Shown: positions 33,501 through 46,300 of the stretch, in pieces
How positions within the stretch are numbered: position 1 is the stretch's first letter
How the letters are laid out: every line of letters begins with the position of its first letter
Source of the DNA: Sceloporus undulatus
Taxonomy: Eukaryota; Chordata; Lepidosauria; Squamata; Phrynosomatidae
Length of the DNA: 64,000 nucleotides
Direction of reading: 5' to 3'
NCBI RefSeq assembly: GCF_019175285.1
Contig: NC_056523.1
Coordinates: forward strand, 187,333,608 to 187,397,607
Translations under genes and position numbers: made by a program
Notes under the pieces: model-generated
Told to the model about the DNA's origin: nothing
The model's input: only the letters and a program-made list of their open reading frames with translations
The model's database searches: none

Positions 33501-36500
33501 GAGATTTTGGTATCCACAGGGGGGCCTGGAACTGAACCAAACCTCAGTAGATTCCAAGAGCCCACTGTATAAGGCAGTGCTTCTCAAGCTATCTGATGTA
33601 GCAATCCTCTTATCCCCAAAGTGCCAGGGATTGGGGCCATGTGTGTGCCATATTATTATTCTATCTATAGATTTTCCTAAAAGCTCACCACAGACTAGCA
33701 GCTGATGGCTCACAAACTGTGTTGGCCTGTAAACCATCACTTTGAGCAGTGATGCTGTAAGGTTAAATTTATGATCATATATGTGTGCGTGCATAAACAC
33801 ATACATTTGTGTGTGTACAGAGAGAGCACATACACTTCCCTGTTTCCCCTAGAATTGCTAAACACACCAGAACTTGGATGTTCCTATTGTTACAACTGTA
33901 ATGCTTGTTTCTTGTCATTGTCCATCATGTGGGTGTAATGCTTTCAGCTCATCACATCCTGAGAGAACCATCTGGAATCCTCCCTTAGATTCTGAGAAAT
34001 ACTACCTCTGTTAATGGTTTTCTCTTTAGGGCGGGTTACAGACCGCCCATTTGGGGCGGGCTGTACCCGCCCCTTCCCCGGTGTATCGGGGCCTCAGCTG
34101 CCAGAACATCAGCCACTGAGCCCGATCCGTCACTTTTCAGGCTGCGGGAAGCGGAAAATGCCGCTTCCCGCAGCTGAAAAGGGGTGTCCTTGGGCTTAAG
34201 CCCCAAGGACACCCCGCAGTGGCGGTAGGGAGGAAAGGGGCCAGTTGGCCCCTTTTGCTTTGCTGGGCGCAGCCGTCTGAAGGCTGCGCCCAGCGATGCA
34301 AAGCAGCGCCGCAAACCAGGAAGGAGCTCCGAAATGGAGCTCCTTCCTGGTCCGCGCTAAAGGCGCACTAGGCGCCCTGGTGCGGAGCGAGGACATCACA
34401 TCCATGCCGCCCCGTAAAGAGGCGGCGCGGCCATGATGTCCTCATGGCGGCGGCCGTCTGGAACAGCCGCCGTCATTTTTTACACGCAGAGCGCGTATTA
34501 GGGTTAGGGAGATGTGGAAGCACCGCACCTCCCTAACCTTAGTACGCGCTCTGCACGTACTTTAATGGCGGTGTGTAACCCGCCTTAGAGTTTCTTTATA
34601 CAGTTGTCCTTTGTGATTCTACAGTTTTATTAAAAGTTTTGCAACTGTATAACAACGAGGATAATATCCAAGGGCTCTAAAATATGTAATAATTATATTC
34701 CTGAAAATTAGCAGTTGTGAGGTTAGGAAAGTGTTCACAGTTGTAACACCACTTCATCCATCTTGGTAAAAGGTATACCTATATCAAACTTCTCCCTCTC
34801 ACATACTTAACAGAATAGGAGGTCAAATAGGCAGATCCTCCCAAAAAACTGCTTGGAATATTCTATGACTTGATGAGCTTCTTTTCTCTTTCTTCCATAT
34901 CCTTCAACTTTTTTCCATCTTTCCTCTCCCTTCCTTGACCCTTTATGTTGGGATCACATCACTTGCAACAGGAAGCGCAGAACCAGGTAATGGCGTAGGG
35001 TAGTATTTATCCTTCATTGTTGTGGTCCACTGTAGTTGTGGTCTTTACCTCCACATGGCTTTCCTCATCCATCCCAGCCCATTTCATCTGTCACTTGGGC
35101 TCATGGGGCTGTGGTGGTTCCTTTTGCCTGTGCATCATGTACCTGCCATGACTCAAGCTTTCTTTTTTCTTTGTGGTCCAGCAGCAAACATGTCCTGTGG
35201 TTCATTGGCACATTCCCACCATGGCTCATTCTATCACACAGTATGTCAATGGAGGCCTTTAACCTCACCTTTTGCTCTATGGGTGGTGTGTCTTTTGTCT
35301 GCTCAGTGCTTTCCCTTATGTAGTGGCTCAGCTTTGTGCTTCATTGACATGCCCAGTTCTGTCCCACTGATGTCTTTCAATGGCTTTGAAGAACGTCTCC
35401 ATCTCTTCTGTCTGTGCTGTGTTATTTATTCCCTGGCTCTATGGCTTGCTGTGTGGATCTACCTCAGTGGTGCTCTTCATTACAAGGCTTAGTCTAATGT
35501 TGGGAACTTGATCATAGTCATGGCAGACATTTAGTTCAACAGAACGTCCAGGCACAATTGCATTATACCTTGAAATATTAGATGCTGGAAATGAACAGCA
35601 ACAAATGATCATTATATGCTTTTTGTGTGTGAGAAAAAGAGAACCTCTGGTGCAGGGATGAGCAACAGTTTTGTGGCTCCCATTGTTCTGGATGGTGTGC
35701 CACTATACTACCTTTAAAAAAATCCCATTTAATGATAAATCAAGGTGTATGGGGATTGCTCACTATGTGTCAGAGGAGAATCACATTTCCAGAAATCCCT
35801 GTGAAAATGCTTCCTATCTAAAACAATGTGCATGTGCCCTGCACGCCTTGTTTTAAGTATTTTTAAAACTTAAAATGGGAGGGGGAAAAAACACTTTTGC
35901 TTGCCACAGTAGTTCTACAATTTAGTATGGAGCCATGTGTGGCTTCTGGTGAAATGGGGGAGGGAGCAGTTGGCCCCTGGGCCCACTGATGTTACCCCTC
36001 TTCTCTAGTTCAAAGTTCCTGAGATAGGGTGCAACTGTGAGGAAAAGGCCTTGGAACAGATGGACCCTTGTTCTAGACTCTAGCAAGAATCTTATGATTC
36101 TAAGCAAGAATAAGATGATGCAATAAGTGTGGCATATTGTGCATAATGAAAAACTTGGTAATGTCAAAAAGAGGAATAAGAGATCCTGTGTGTCCCCACT
36201 CACCCACCTACAGGCGTTCTGCCTTTCACATGGAAACTCAAAATCTGATAGTTGCTACTTTTCTCCTGGCACAGAAATGCAGCAATGGGAAAAGCATCTC
36301 TTATTACACTGGTTATGTAGCTTTGGAGGGAATGGGAACCTAGTCAGTGGGAAGAAGAGGAAGCAGCTTTTTAGAGAAAGGAGGATGGGAGGGCAGCAAA
36401 GGGAGTCTACTGTGGAAGGAGAAAAGAATCTGGCAATCATCTGCTCCCCAGAGAATCAGCACCCAATTCAGGTAGAAGTGGAGATTTAAGCAAGGCTCCC

Positions 36501-37024
36501 AAACAAGTGAACAAGTCCTGCAGTGGCAAACATCTGACCCTTCAAGAGATGTCAGACTCTACCCCCAATATCTTCAAGATACTTGCTTAGGGATCCTGAT
36601 GGTTATAGTCTGACAAAATATGGAGAGCCATCAGTTTCTTCCCACGGCTGATCTAGTCCATGCCCCTCCGCCCCCAAATACAATAAAAACTGTGGAAGAC
36701 AGTAATTTCTAGCACTTTTAGAGCTGTTGTTGCTGTATGCCTTCATCTCCAGTTTATGGCAATTCTCAGGTGAACCTATTACAGGGTTTTGTGGGGCTTA
36801 GCGTGTGTGAATCGCCCAGAGGGTTCCCATGGCTGATCAGGGAATCAAAGCCTGGTCTCCAGAGTCGTAGACCTAGCCTCAAACCACTATGCCACACTGA
36901 CTCTTTATCCTCTCTGTAGGATGACTAAAAGAGAAAGACTTCTGATCTCATGAGAACTGCAAATGATCCAGTCACCCCAAAAAAGGCATGGTGAAAGCTC
37001 TGATTAAGATTTGAAATGATATAT

Positions 37025-37063
<39 letters not shown>

Positions 37064-37286
37064 ATGCATAGTATTTTGAGTGTTGGAATAGGACTCTAGA
37101 AAATTTGAGATTCAAATTCCCACTCAAGTATGAAAATCCTCTGGGTGACCTTAGGCAAGTCACAGTCTCTCAGCCTCAGAGGATAGCAATGGCAGGCCTC
37201 TCAACAAATCCTGCCAAGAAAACCCTGTGATAGGTTCTCCTTAGGGTTGCCATAAGTCAGAAATAACTTGAAGGCACACAACAACT

Positions 37287-37317
<31 letters not shown>

Positions 37318-40300
37318 ATATATTTACATACATACCATGAAAGCTAGAAATTTGCTTTCTTTGCATTGTGCAATTCTCTACCTCAGCAGTGAAACAGAAT
37401 ATAGGGAGTCCTGTCTTAATTCATGGTAAAAGTGCTGCCCCACGTGCCTTCAAATCATCTTGCAGTGCAGGCACTACCAACAATGGCTCTTCATGGCTTC
37501 TTCCTCATAGTTTGTTGTGGCTCACTCTCTGTGGAACATCCTACTGCTTCAGGATCTACTGATAATATTTCTTCTTTACCTTCTATTTCTTATCCCTGTT
37601 TTTTCTTTTCCCTGCTGGGGCACACCAGGAGCACCATGGTGAGGTGAGTCCTACTGGGGTTTCCTTTCCTTAGAGCTGTAGGGGTGCAAAGATCTACCCA
37701 GTTTCTTAGGCAGAACCTTGCTCTCATGACACAGGTGGCTCCGGGCTTACGAGAGTGCCAGCTCCTTCCACTTCAGCAACTACTTTGTGGGCTTCCTGTC
37801 CGAAACCACAGCTACGCTAGCAGGTGCTGGCTTCACTGAGGAGAAGGAAAACTTGAAATGGTGAGTAGAGTGCAAGGTATGTGTCTGTGTGCATACATGT
37901 GCACATATGTCCAGAGAGAAGAGAGACTGCCCACAATCTTAAGCTTCCCAAAACCCAAATTTTGCAGCTAGAATAAAGAAATCACTGAGTGACACTGAGG
38001 TAGATCATCAGGGATTTCTTTGCCCCTTGATTGTTTAACAATACCAGCAACAGAATTACTCCCTTTTCTCCACCGTAAGTTATATTTCTGAAACTAAGGA
38101 AGCCATGGGAGATGTGGGGTCAACTCAGGTGTCTTTATTTGGTTGCATTTGGTTAATTGGTTGCATTGCCAAACCGCTCTTGAAGTCCAGAAGGTCCTTC
38201 TAATGTTCACTTGAAACCTACCCTTCTGTAACTTAAAACCGTTAGACCTGGTTCAATCTTCTGAGGCAGCAGAGAACAAACTTGCACCCTCTTCTCTGTG
38301 ACAGCCCTTTAGATATTTAAAGACTGCAGTCATGGCACTCCTTCAGTATTCTCTTCAGCAGGCTGAACATGCCCAGCTCCCTCAACTATTCTTCATACAT
38401 TTTGTTCTTCATACATCTTATCATAATTGTTTCCCCTTTCCTGAACTTGCTCCAACTTGTTTATACATTCAGCTCAGTGTAACGCTTATTTCCCACCTCT
38501 CCAGGGATCTGACAGTGTCTCGGCCACTGAATGTAGAGCTGCCACGTTCTATGGTTGAGGTGGTGACCAGCTGGAATCTTCCCATGTCCCGTTGGCTGAA
38601 CTCCTGTAAGCAGTCTGGCATCTATCTGGTTATAGTTATTGGGGAGGGGGTCTAAAGGCATGCTATGTGGAACCCTCAAGCTTAGGCACTCTGGCTTGTG
38701 CATCCTCGAAACAGAAAAGTCTGTGCCCCATTACAGAACCATGAAGTTTTTCCCAATGCTGTCATGGTTTCTTGCTGTCCCTTCTTTTCATTTCCATATT
38801 TGAGAGGAAGTTCCCCAATCACAACTGTCATCTTCCCTGACCTTTAGCCATGGTGTAGAAAGATCTTGTAGCACCTTTGAGACTAACTGAAAGAAGTTGG
38901 TAGCATGAGCTTTTGTAGACTTCAGTCTACTTTTGCATCTGAGGAAGTAGACTGAAGTCTATCAAAGCTCATGCTACCAACTTCTTTCAGTTAATCTCAA
39001 AAGTGCTACAATGGCCTGATACAGACAGGCCAAAATAAAGCTGCTTCAAGTCACTTTGGAGGTATGCTGTTTAAATGATACATTCATCCTAAGAGTCCAG
39101 AAGCTGCACCAAAGCCACGCTCCAGTCCTAAGGACTGGAGTGCAGCTTTGATGCAGTTTCCAGACTCTTAGGACTCATGCATCATTGAAACACCATACCT
39201 CCAAAGTGACTCAAAGCAGATTTATTTTAGCCTGTCTGTATAGGGCCAATATCTCTCTACATACTGATTCTACAGACTAACACAGCTATATCTTTCAATT
39301 CTACCATTAGCCATGCTGGCTGGACTTGGAGTCCTGAGCATTTTAGCTATAGCACCTGCTTGTGTGAGGCTGTTTTAGAGTATCTAAAGCCTCTCTGTCT
39401 ATTCTGAGTACTTTGCTGGTCATGATGATGGAGCAGGGGTAGTAGAATGGGAGGAGGGTTTTTCCTACCAACTTTGAGTGGCAATAGATCTGTGAGTTAT
39501 GAAAATAACTAAGAAGTCAGTGAAAGCACTCACTTCTCAGTGGATTAAAACTGTGGCTGTATCTACACTGCAGGATTCATGCATTTTAATACCACTTTAA
39601 GTGCTATGGCTCAGTGCTATGGAATTCTGGGATTTGTAGTTTGGGGAGATATTTAATCCTTGCGAAAGGGGTCTGGTAACACAAAAAACTACAAATCTCA
39701 AGATTCCATAGGACATTATTTATCCCAAAGTTAAAAAACAGTTGAATTAAGGTCCAGTGAAAAACAGAAGATTAAAACAGCATAAAACACAACTGAGACA
39801 TAATAATAAAAAGATATAACCCCATTAAATACACACATCTATCTGAAGAAGTTCTTGCCTGCTGGTGAAAGGAAATAGGGACTAACCAAACCTCAGGTGG
39901 AAGGGGATTCCACAACCTGGGAGCAGCCACCAAGAAGGCTTTCTCTCCTGTGTCCTCACCAAACATGCCTGGGATGGTGGTGGGACTGAGAGAAAGCCTT
40001 CCTGCAAAGATCTTAAAATGTAGACAGACTCATTCAGAGAGATACAGGCGGGATACACACCGCCATATAGTACGTATAGGATACGTACTAGGGTTAGGAA
40101 GGGGCGGTGCTTCTGCACCCCCCTAACCCTAGTACGTATCCTATATGTACAAGATGGCGGCGCACCTTCTACATGGGCGCCGCCATCTTTACGTACTGGA
40201 CGCATAGCGTCCAGATGTGTCGCGGCGCCTATGATGTCGCGAGTCCGCGCCAGGCGCCTCGCGACGTCATAGAGGCGCCGCAAGAAGAAGCTCCGAAATG

Positions 40301-43300
40301 GAGCTTCTTTTTTGCTCCGCGCGGGAGTCGCGCAGTTTGGCTGCTGCGGCTCCCGCACGGAGCAAATGGCGGCGGCGGGGAAACGCCGCAAAGCGGCGGT
40401 TTGTACCCCGCCACAGTCTTTCAAGTAGTGTGGATCCAAATAGTGCATAGCCTACTTGTGTAGAGCAGGAATCCTTACTTCATTTCTTCCTCCTGCTCTC
40501 CAATAAGGTCTCTTATTAACTCCTTGGCAGATGTTGTTCCTCAGATCTGGACACAGCTGGGAGATTTTTACTACTCCAGTGCCTGCGGAAGGATTGAGTG
40601 AGGTAGATAGGGAGGAACACCATCCAAAAATCTACTTAGTTCCAAAACACACTGCAGAAATAATCCAATTTGAAAATGCTATAACTGCCTGGCTCAATGC
40701 TAGCAAATTCTGGGAACTGAAGTTCTGTGGGGCATTTAACCACCTCTGTCAAAGAGCTCTGGTGCCACAATAAACTACTATTCCCAGGATTCCCTAGCAC
40801 TGAGCCAGGGCAGTTAAAGTGATCTCAAACTGAATTATTTCTGCAGTGTGTCTTGGACTTTAGATAGCTGGATCTCAGTTGGGCACAGGATAATGGTAGT
40901 AGCATGAAATGTATGCCACCTGTGTTTTAGTGGAAAGGGAGGGAAAGCTGGCAGGTGCTTTTTGTTTGTTTGTGTTTGTTTGTTTGTAGAGCAGAAAAGA
41001 GGCTGCTCTGTTTACTCAGTCAATCTTTTTCCAGATGTTTTTAAGAACTCCCTGAAACTGGGCACCTTCTCGGCAATCATTGTAACCTACGCAGCCAGCG
41101 CCCTCTTGCATGTGAGTATCTCTCCCTATAAGTCACTCCCCGAGTCCTGTCTCTTGGGCCACATCCACATGAAGGAAAGGAAACATTCCTGCCCCATTCC
41201 TGCACTGAACTGTTTAAATGATGTATGAGGCCAAAAACTGGCAAAACGTAGGTCCAATCCACACTCCAGTGTGATTTTCCAGAGTAGAAAGAGTTCCTGA
41301 TTGTTCCAAATGAGGCTGGAAATTCCAGGGAATCTCCTGGATGTGTGGACTGTGTGCCAATGCAGGCAGAAGAGGTCAGGAGGAAGTGCCCTGGGCCAGG
41401 TGAACCACTGTCCCACAGAAGTGTGGTGCCAGTGTCACCCCATTGTGGGTGCCATTTATGTGGACAGCTTATCCTCCCCACAGGTCCTGTTAATGTGGAT
41501 GCAGCCTTGCAGCTCAACATGACTAAACTATCAATTTTTGGTTAATTCTAAAACATTTGTACCTCACCTTTCCACACATGACGATCTCCAAAACATCTTC
41601 AAAGTGCTTAGGTGAATTGCCAAGTCAGAATTGCCCCAGTCCCTGAGTCCTAGAAATGGCCCCCATGTCACTAAACATTATACAGTGCCTCCTCGCCTTA
41701 CGTGGGGATCCGTTCCGGATCCCTCCGCGTAAGGCGAATTCCGCCTATGCTCAAGCCCCATTGTTTCCAATGGGGCTCATGCATGGCGGCCGTGGCGGCA
41801 CGGCGGCGTGCAGGGCGCAACAGGCGAGCGCGCCTATTCAATTGAATGGGACGTGCCGCCCCTTCCGCCCCGCGCGCGCCCCGCAGCTTGAGTGCGTATG
41901 CTCAAGCCGCATATGGCGCGCCCGCATATGGTGCAGGCGCACTGTACTGTAAATCAAGCTTCAGTCACAATTGCTCACAGCCTGCCATTCAGAAAGAACA
42001 AAGATTTCCATGGCTGGAAAATAAACAAATAATCTTACCTAAAAGGGCTGTTCCCAGATACAGCACCTCTTCCTGGATCAGCTTCATACATGCATACACC
42101 AAAAGCTCAAGACTGTAGGATTGGGGTATGATGGGAATATTTATTTATTTATTTATTTATTTAGTATGCTGCCTTTCTCCCAGGAGGGACCCAAGCGCCT
42201 CTCAGGGATAAAAACATTTTTTAAAAATCAGTAAAATTCAAAACAATTAAAATCTTCTATACACAATATTAAACCACAAAAAATATACAAAAGTTTAAAA
42301 ATAGAATTAAAACCCACCTGCTCCATAAAAACCATCCTGATATCAAATTGTATATCAACTGCTTGTTTAAATAAAAATGTTTTGGCTTGCCAATGAAAAG
42401 CAAGCAGGGACAGCATAGCTTCCCATGGAAGGGCATTCCAGAATCTGTATTCCAATCAAAGGAAAAAGGCAGAGATTCACGCTTAGATCCCAAACAGCAG
42501 CAACACTAACTGCAACATAGTGATGATGATGGTTGCCAAGTAAGGAGCATCCCAGGGCCAAAATTTGAAACCTAGGGATGCCTCCTGTTGGTATCCAGGA
42601 TGCCATTAATTATAATACATTAAGTATCAACCACAGTTGCTCAGAGCATGTAATTCAAATAATAAATATTTAATCTTTTTTAAAAAGAATAAACATTTCT
42701 CCAGTTGAAAAGGATATTTTACAAGCTCTGGCTTGAAAATATATTATAATAAGCTCTTTTCTGAATACCATTGCAAGCGCTACTTTTAAGAACACATGGG
42801 ACTTCTAGTCCAACCAAAGAAAGTTTTCCAAACTCTGCTTTGAAAGAAAACAGTATACATTTTAAATTATATTGTTTATTGGTTTAAAAATCTTTTTAAA
42901 GTACATATTTCTTACTGTGGTTCTTAGTTTAAATCAGTTTTATTGTGGCTTTTAATATTTTTAATTGTAATATTTTTAAAGTGTGAGCCACCTTGAACTA
43001 TGTTTCTTGGGGAAAGTGGCGAGATATGAATAAATTAGTAACAGCAATAACAGCAAAACAACAAGAGCCACATCAAAGCAACCTGCAGCCACAGGGAACC
43101 CAGAATCTACAGTAACTGACTGATTTTACTGATGAATTAATATGTAATTTTAAGGTGATGCACTTGCCCTGAGATTCTTCCCCTTCATTCTGATTTCTGG
43201 TGGGGTCAGGCTTTGAGATCCAGACAGGAAACTTGGTGGAGAAGAATGCAGAAGAAGGGAGAGAAATATCTGTGGCTTGGACCAGTGAGCTGGTCTTAAT

Positions 43301-46300
43301 GTGTTCCCTGCCACTCCCATCTATTTCCCTAAGGAAAGCCTATACTGTACTTATTTTAAATTGGATTGCAGCTGACCTGGGACTTTCTTTGAATTGTTAT
43401 GTTTCAGAATTTAACCCTTAACTGCTATCCTGTGCACACTCATTTGCTTTTTCCAACTTCTCAATGTGACTTGCGTCCAAGTAACATTTGCTAAGGATTG
43501 TGGCAGGTTAGAAGCTTCCATTTTGATTGTCTCTCTTCCTCCTAGGGGCTGAGCTTCCACCTGGCTGCTGTTCTGCTGTCTCTGGGATTCATCACTTACA
43601 TTGAACATGGTGAGTACTCCACTCTCACTTATACTGGTACCAGTTCTTTGCTACCATTGAGCCTGCCACAAGATGGTGTGGTTTAGACATTATGACAAAC
43701 CATTGTTTGTTGTTATGTGCATGACCTGCAACAAGCCACAAGCCTGAATGCTGCTTCTCTCTTCCCATTCAGAACACCCATTCACAACACTTAACAAACT
43801 TCAGTTTAATCTGAACCTAGGAAACTCTTGAAACAATTATTAGACAAACAAGCTAGAATATAAAATTATTATTTAGACTTCTCTCAGCAAAATAAAACAA
43901 CAACATCACCTGTAGAAGATGCTGGGTAAAATGTCCCTTTAAGTTGTTAGAAAATAATTACATGGCTGTAAATGGTGAGGAACACCAGGTGTCTATCCTC
44001 AGTTGTCAGTATTGTATATAAGGACTCTGAAACCCAGAGCGAGTATGGGTTAAGGATAGTGGATTGGAGAGAGGAGTTGGTGTGTTAATTTGGAGAGCTT
44101 GGTTTGTAAATGTATCAGATAGTGTCTGTTGGCAGACGTTAGAGCTTTTGTTATATATATTGTACATATTGCAACAGGAAGATAAAAGCCTCCAAGGACT
44201 TTGGAAGAAGTCAGTTGTGTCTGTGCCTCATTTCAGGCTGGTCAGTGCCTTGTTGCTAAATACTGCAATATTGCATACTGGGATGTGCTTCTGCAGTCTG
44301 TTGTGTGTGAGCTACTGTTGAGGTCAAGCACCTCAGACAGTGCTGAATGTTGGCACCTCTGTATGGGCCTAGTTTTTTGTTTGTTTTTGTCACTGCACAT
44401 CTGCAATACACTGAGGAGAGCCAACAGAAGATAACTGGGGGTGCAGCAAGCAAAAAACTAGCTGGAGAGTTAGGCCTGTTACAGACTGCCAAAATAAAGC
44501 TGCTTTGGGTCTCTTTGGAGGTATGCTGTTTAAATGATGCATGCATCCTAAGAATCCAGAAGCTGCACCAAAGCTGCACTCCAGTGCTTAGGAATGGAGT
44601 GTGGCTTTGGTGCGACCTCCAGACTCTTAGGACCCATGCATCATTTAAATAGCATACCTCCAAAGAGACCCGAAGCAGCTTTATTTTGGCAGTCTGTAAC
44701 AGGCCTTAGTATGTTTTGTGTCATTAATTCCAACTTTGTTGTGTATTGGTGTGTGATAATTTGGCTATAGTTTGCCTATTTTATTTCCATAATAGATTTA
44801 TTTGGGGTTTGTTATTTTACTTCAACTTTATTTGAATCTATTAATGCTTTGGAAATACTTCATGAGCCAGCATGGTGTAGTAGTTTTTGAGTGGTGGACT
44901 AGGACACTAGGAGAGTTCAAATCCCCACTGGGTGACGTTGGACAAGTCACACACACTCAGGGCAAAGCCCCTCTGAACCAATTGTGCCAAGAAACTTCCA
45001 TGATATGGGGTCGGCGTAAGTCATAAATCACTTGATGGCATACAGCCACCACAACCACCACCACCACAACATGTAAAATACCTCCCTCTCTTTTTAAACT
45101 GTCAGGTATTTTGAAAATGTTGTGTTTGTGAGCCACACACTGGGCACAATCCACTGTGGAAAAAGTAGCATAAGTTGTATATAATTTAATGGTTGTGCCT
45201 GTATGCTTTGGTTTCTGCTTAGTCCTCCGGAAGAGGCTTTCTGTCATCTTTGATGCCTGTATACTCTCCAAGAAATGTCAGCCAGGGTGTTCGCATCGCA
45301 ACAACACGGTAAGATGGGCTTTTAAATTCCAAGAATTTAAGTTACTCAAATACTGCCAGGATAACACCATGATGGGCCATGTTTCCTTGTTCTTCAGGGT
45401 CTCAGAAAGATACTTTTCTGCAACTCAACCTCTTGAAACCCACTCTACTGTTGAGTAGGTAGGGAAAGTGTAGTCCTCCAGTTGTTGATGATTGCAGCTC
45501 CCAGCATTCCTCACCATTGGTTATGCTAGCTAGGTCAACTGGGACTTGGGGTCCTACAACATTTAGAGGACTGCCAGATTTTCCTTTCCTGCTATAGATG
45601 CTGGGGTGAGAAGTTTTGAAACTTGAGGCAGATCTGTGCAAGTGGTTTGAGTGTTGGCTTACAACTCTGGAGATCATGGTTCAATTCCCAGCTTGGCCAT
45701 GAAACCCACTGGGTGACCTTGGGCAAGTCTCATGCCCTCAGCCTCAGGGGAAGACAATGGCAAATCTTTTCTGAACAAATCTTGCTAAGAAAAACCCATT
45801 AGGTTTGCCTTAGGGTCAGTATAAATCAAACAACTTGAACGCACACAACAACAACCACCCTTCATTTTCCAACATTGCTATCAGTTTGGGAGAGTAAATT
45901 CCTGCTTTGGTGCCACTTGGCTGAGCTTCCACTGCTTCTTCTGCCATTACAGAATCTGTGGGTGTACCTCCTCAACTTCTTCTTTGGTGCTCTCGCCGTC
46001 TTCCACTTGGCCTATCTAGGCTCACTATTTGACATGGATGCAGATGACTCTGTGGAAGAGCAGGTAAGGGATGAAGGACATGGTTAGGCAGGAAACATAG
46101 GCTTACACATCATGTGTGGCCTGTGTGAAGTCCTCCCTCCTTCTCGTTTTTGTCCATGTTTACTCATACTGTAATTTTTATTGATGTGCTCTTTTTTCTT
46201 CTCCTTCCAGGGCTATGGCATGTCCTACACCATCCGTAAGTGGTCTGAACTGAGCTGGACCAGCCACTGGGTGACTTTTGGGTGCTGGGTCTTCTATCGT

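Larger units (their letters stand above)
34987..37628. other. PORCN intron between the two microexons
   Basis: Non-coding. A 156-codon frame at 35022-35492 is rich in cat/ggc words repeated in degenerate fashion and resembles no protein I know. SINE copies lie at 36725-36915 (minus) and 37065-37285 (plus), with GA microsatellites at 37024-37062 and 37288-37316. The rest shows nothing. Confidence 0.5.
41112..43545. other. PORCN intron after the catalytic-His exon
   Basis: Non-coding. It holds a CpG-rich Tigger-like element at 41683-41944, an L2-like LINE fragment at 42130-42600 and a LINE-like 3' tail at about 42880-43050. The remainder is unassigned. Confidence 0.5.
43610..45222. other. PORCN intron
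   Basis: Non-coding. It holds a Harbinger-like MITE at 44473-44705 and a plus-strand SINE at 44865-45070. Nothing else was recognised. Confidence 0.5.

Noticed and set aside
35022-35492. 156-codon frame rich in Cys, Leu and Phe in a PORCN intron
   Set aside because: No family recognised, no splice or promoter signals. The underlying DNA has degenerate repeated words.
39882-40448. 188-codon minus-strand open frame, with a similar 112-codon frame at 16475-16813
   Set aside because: Both run across copies of the compound-hairpin element. Their likeness reflects shared transposon DNA, and other frames are equally open because of GC content.
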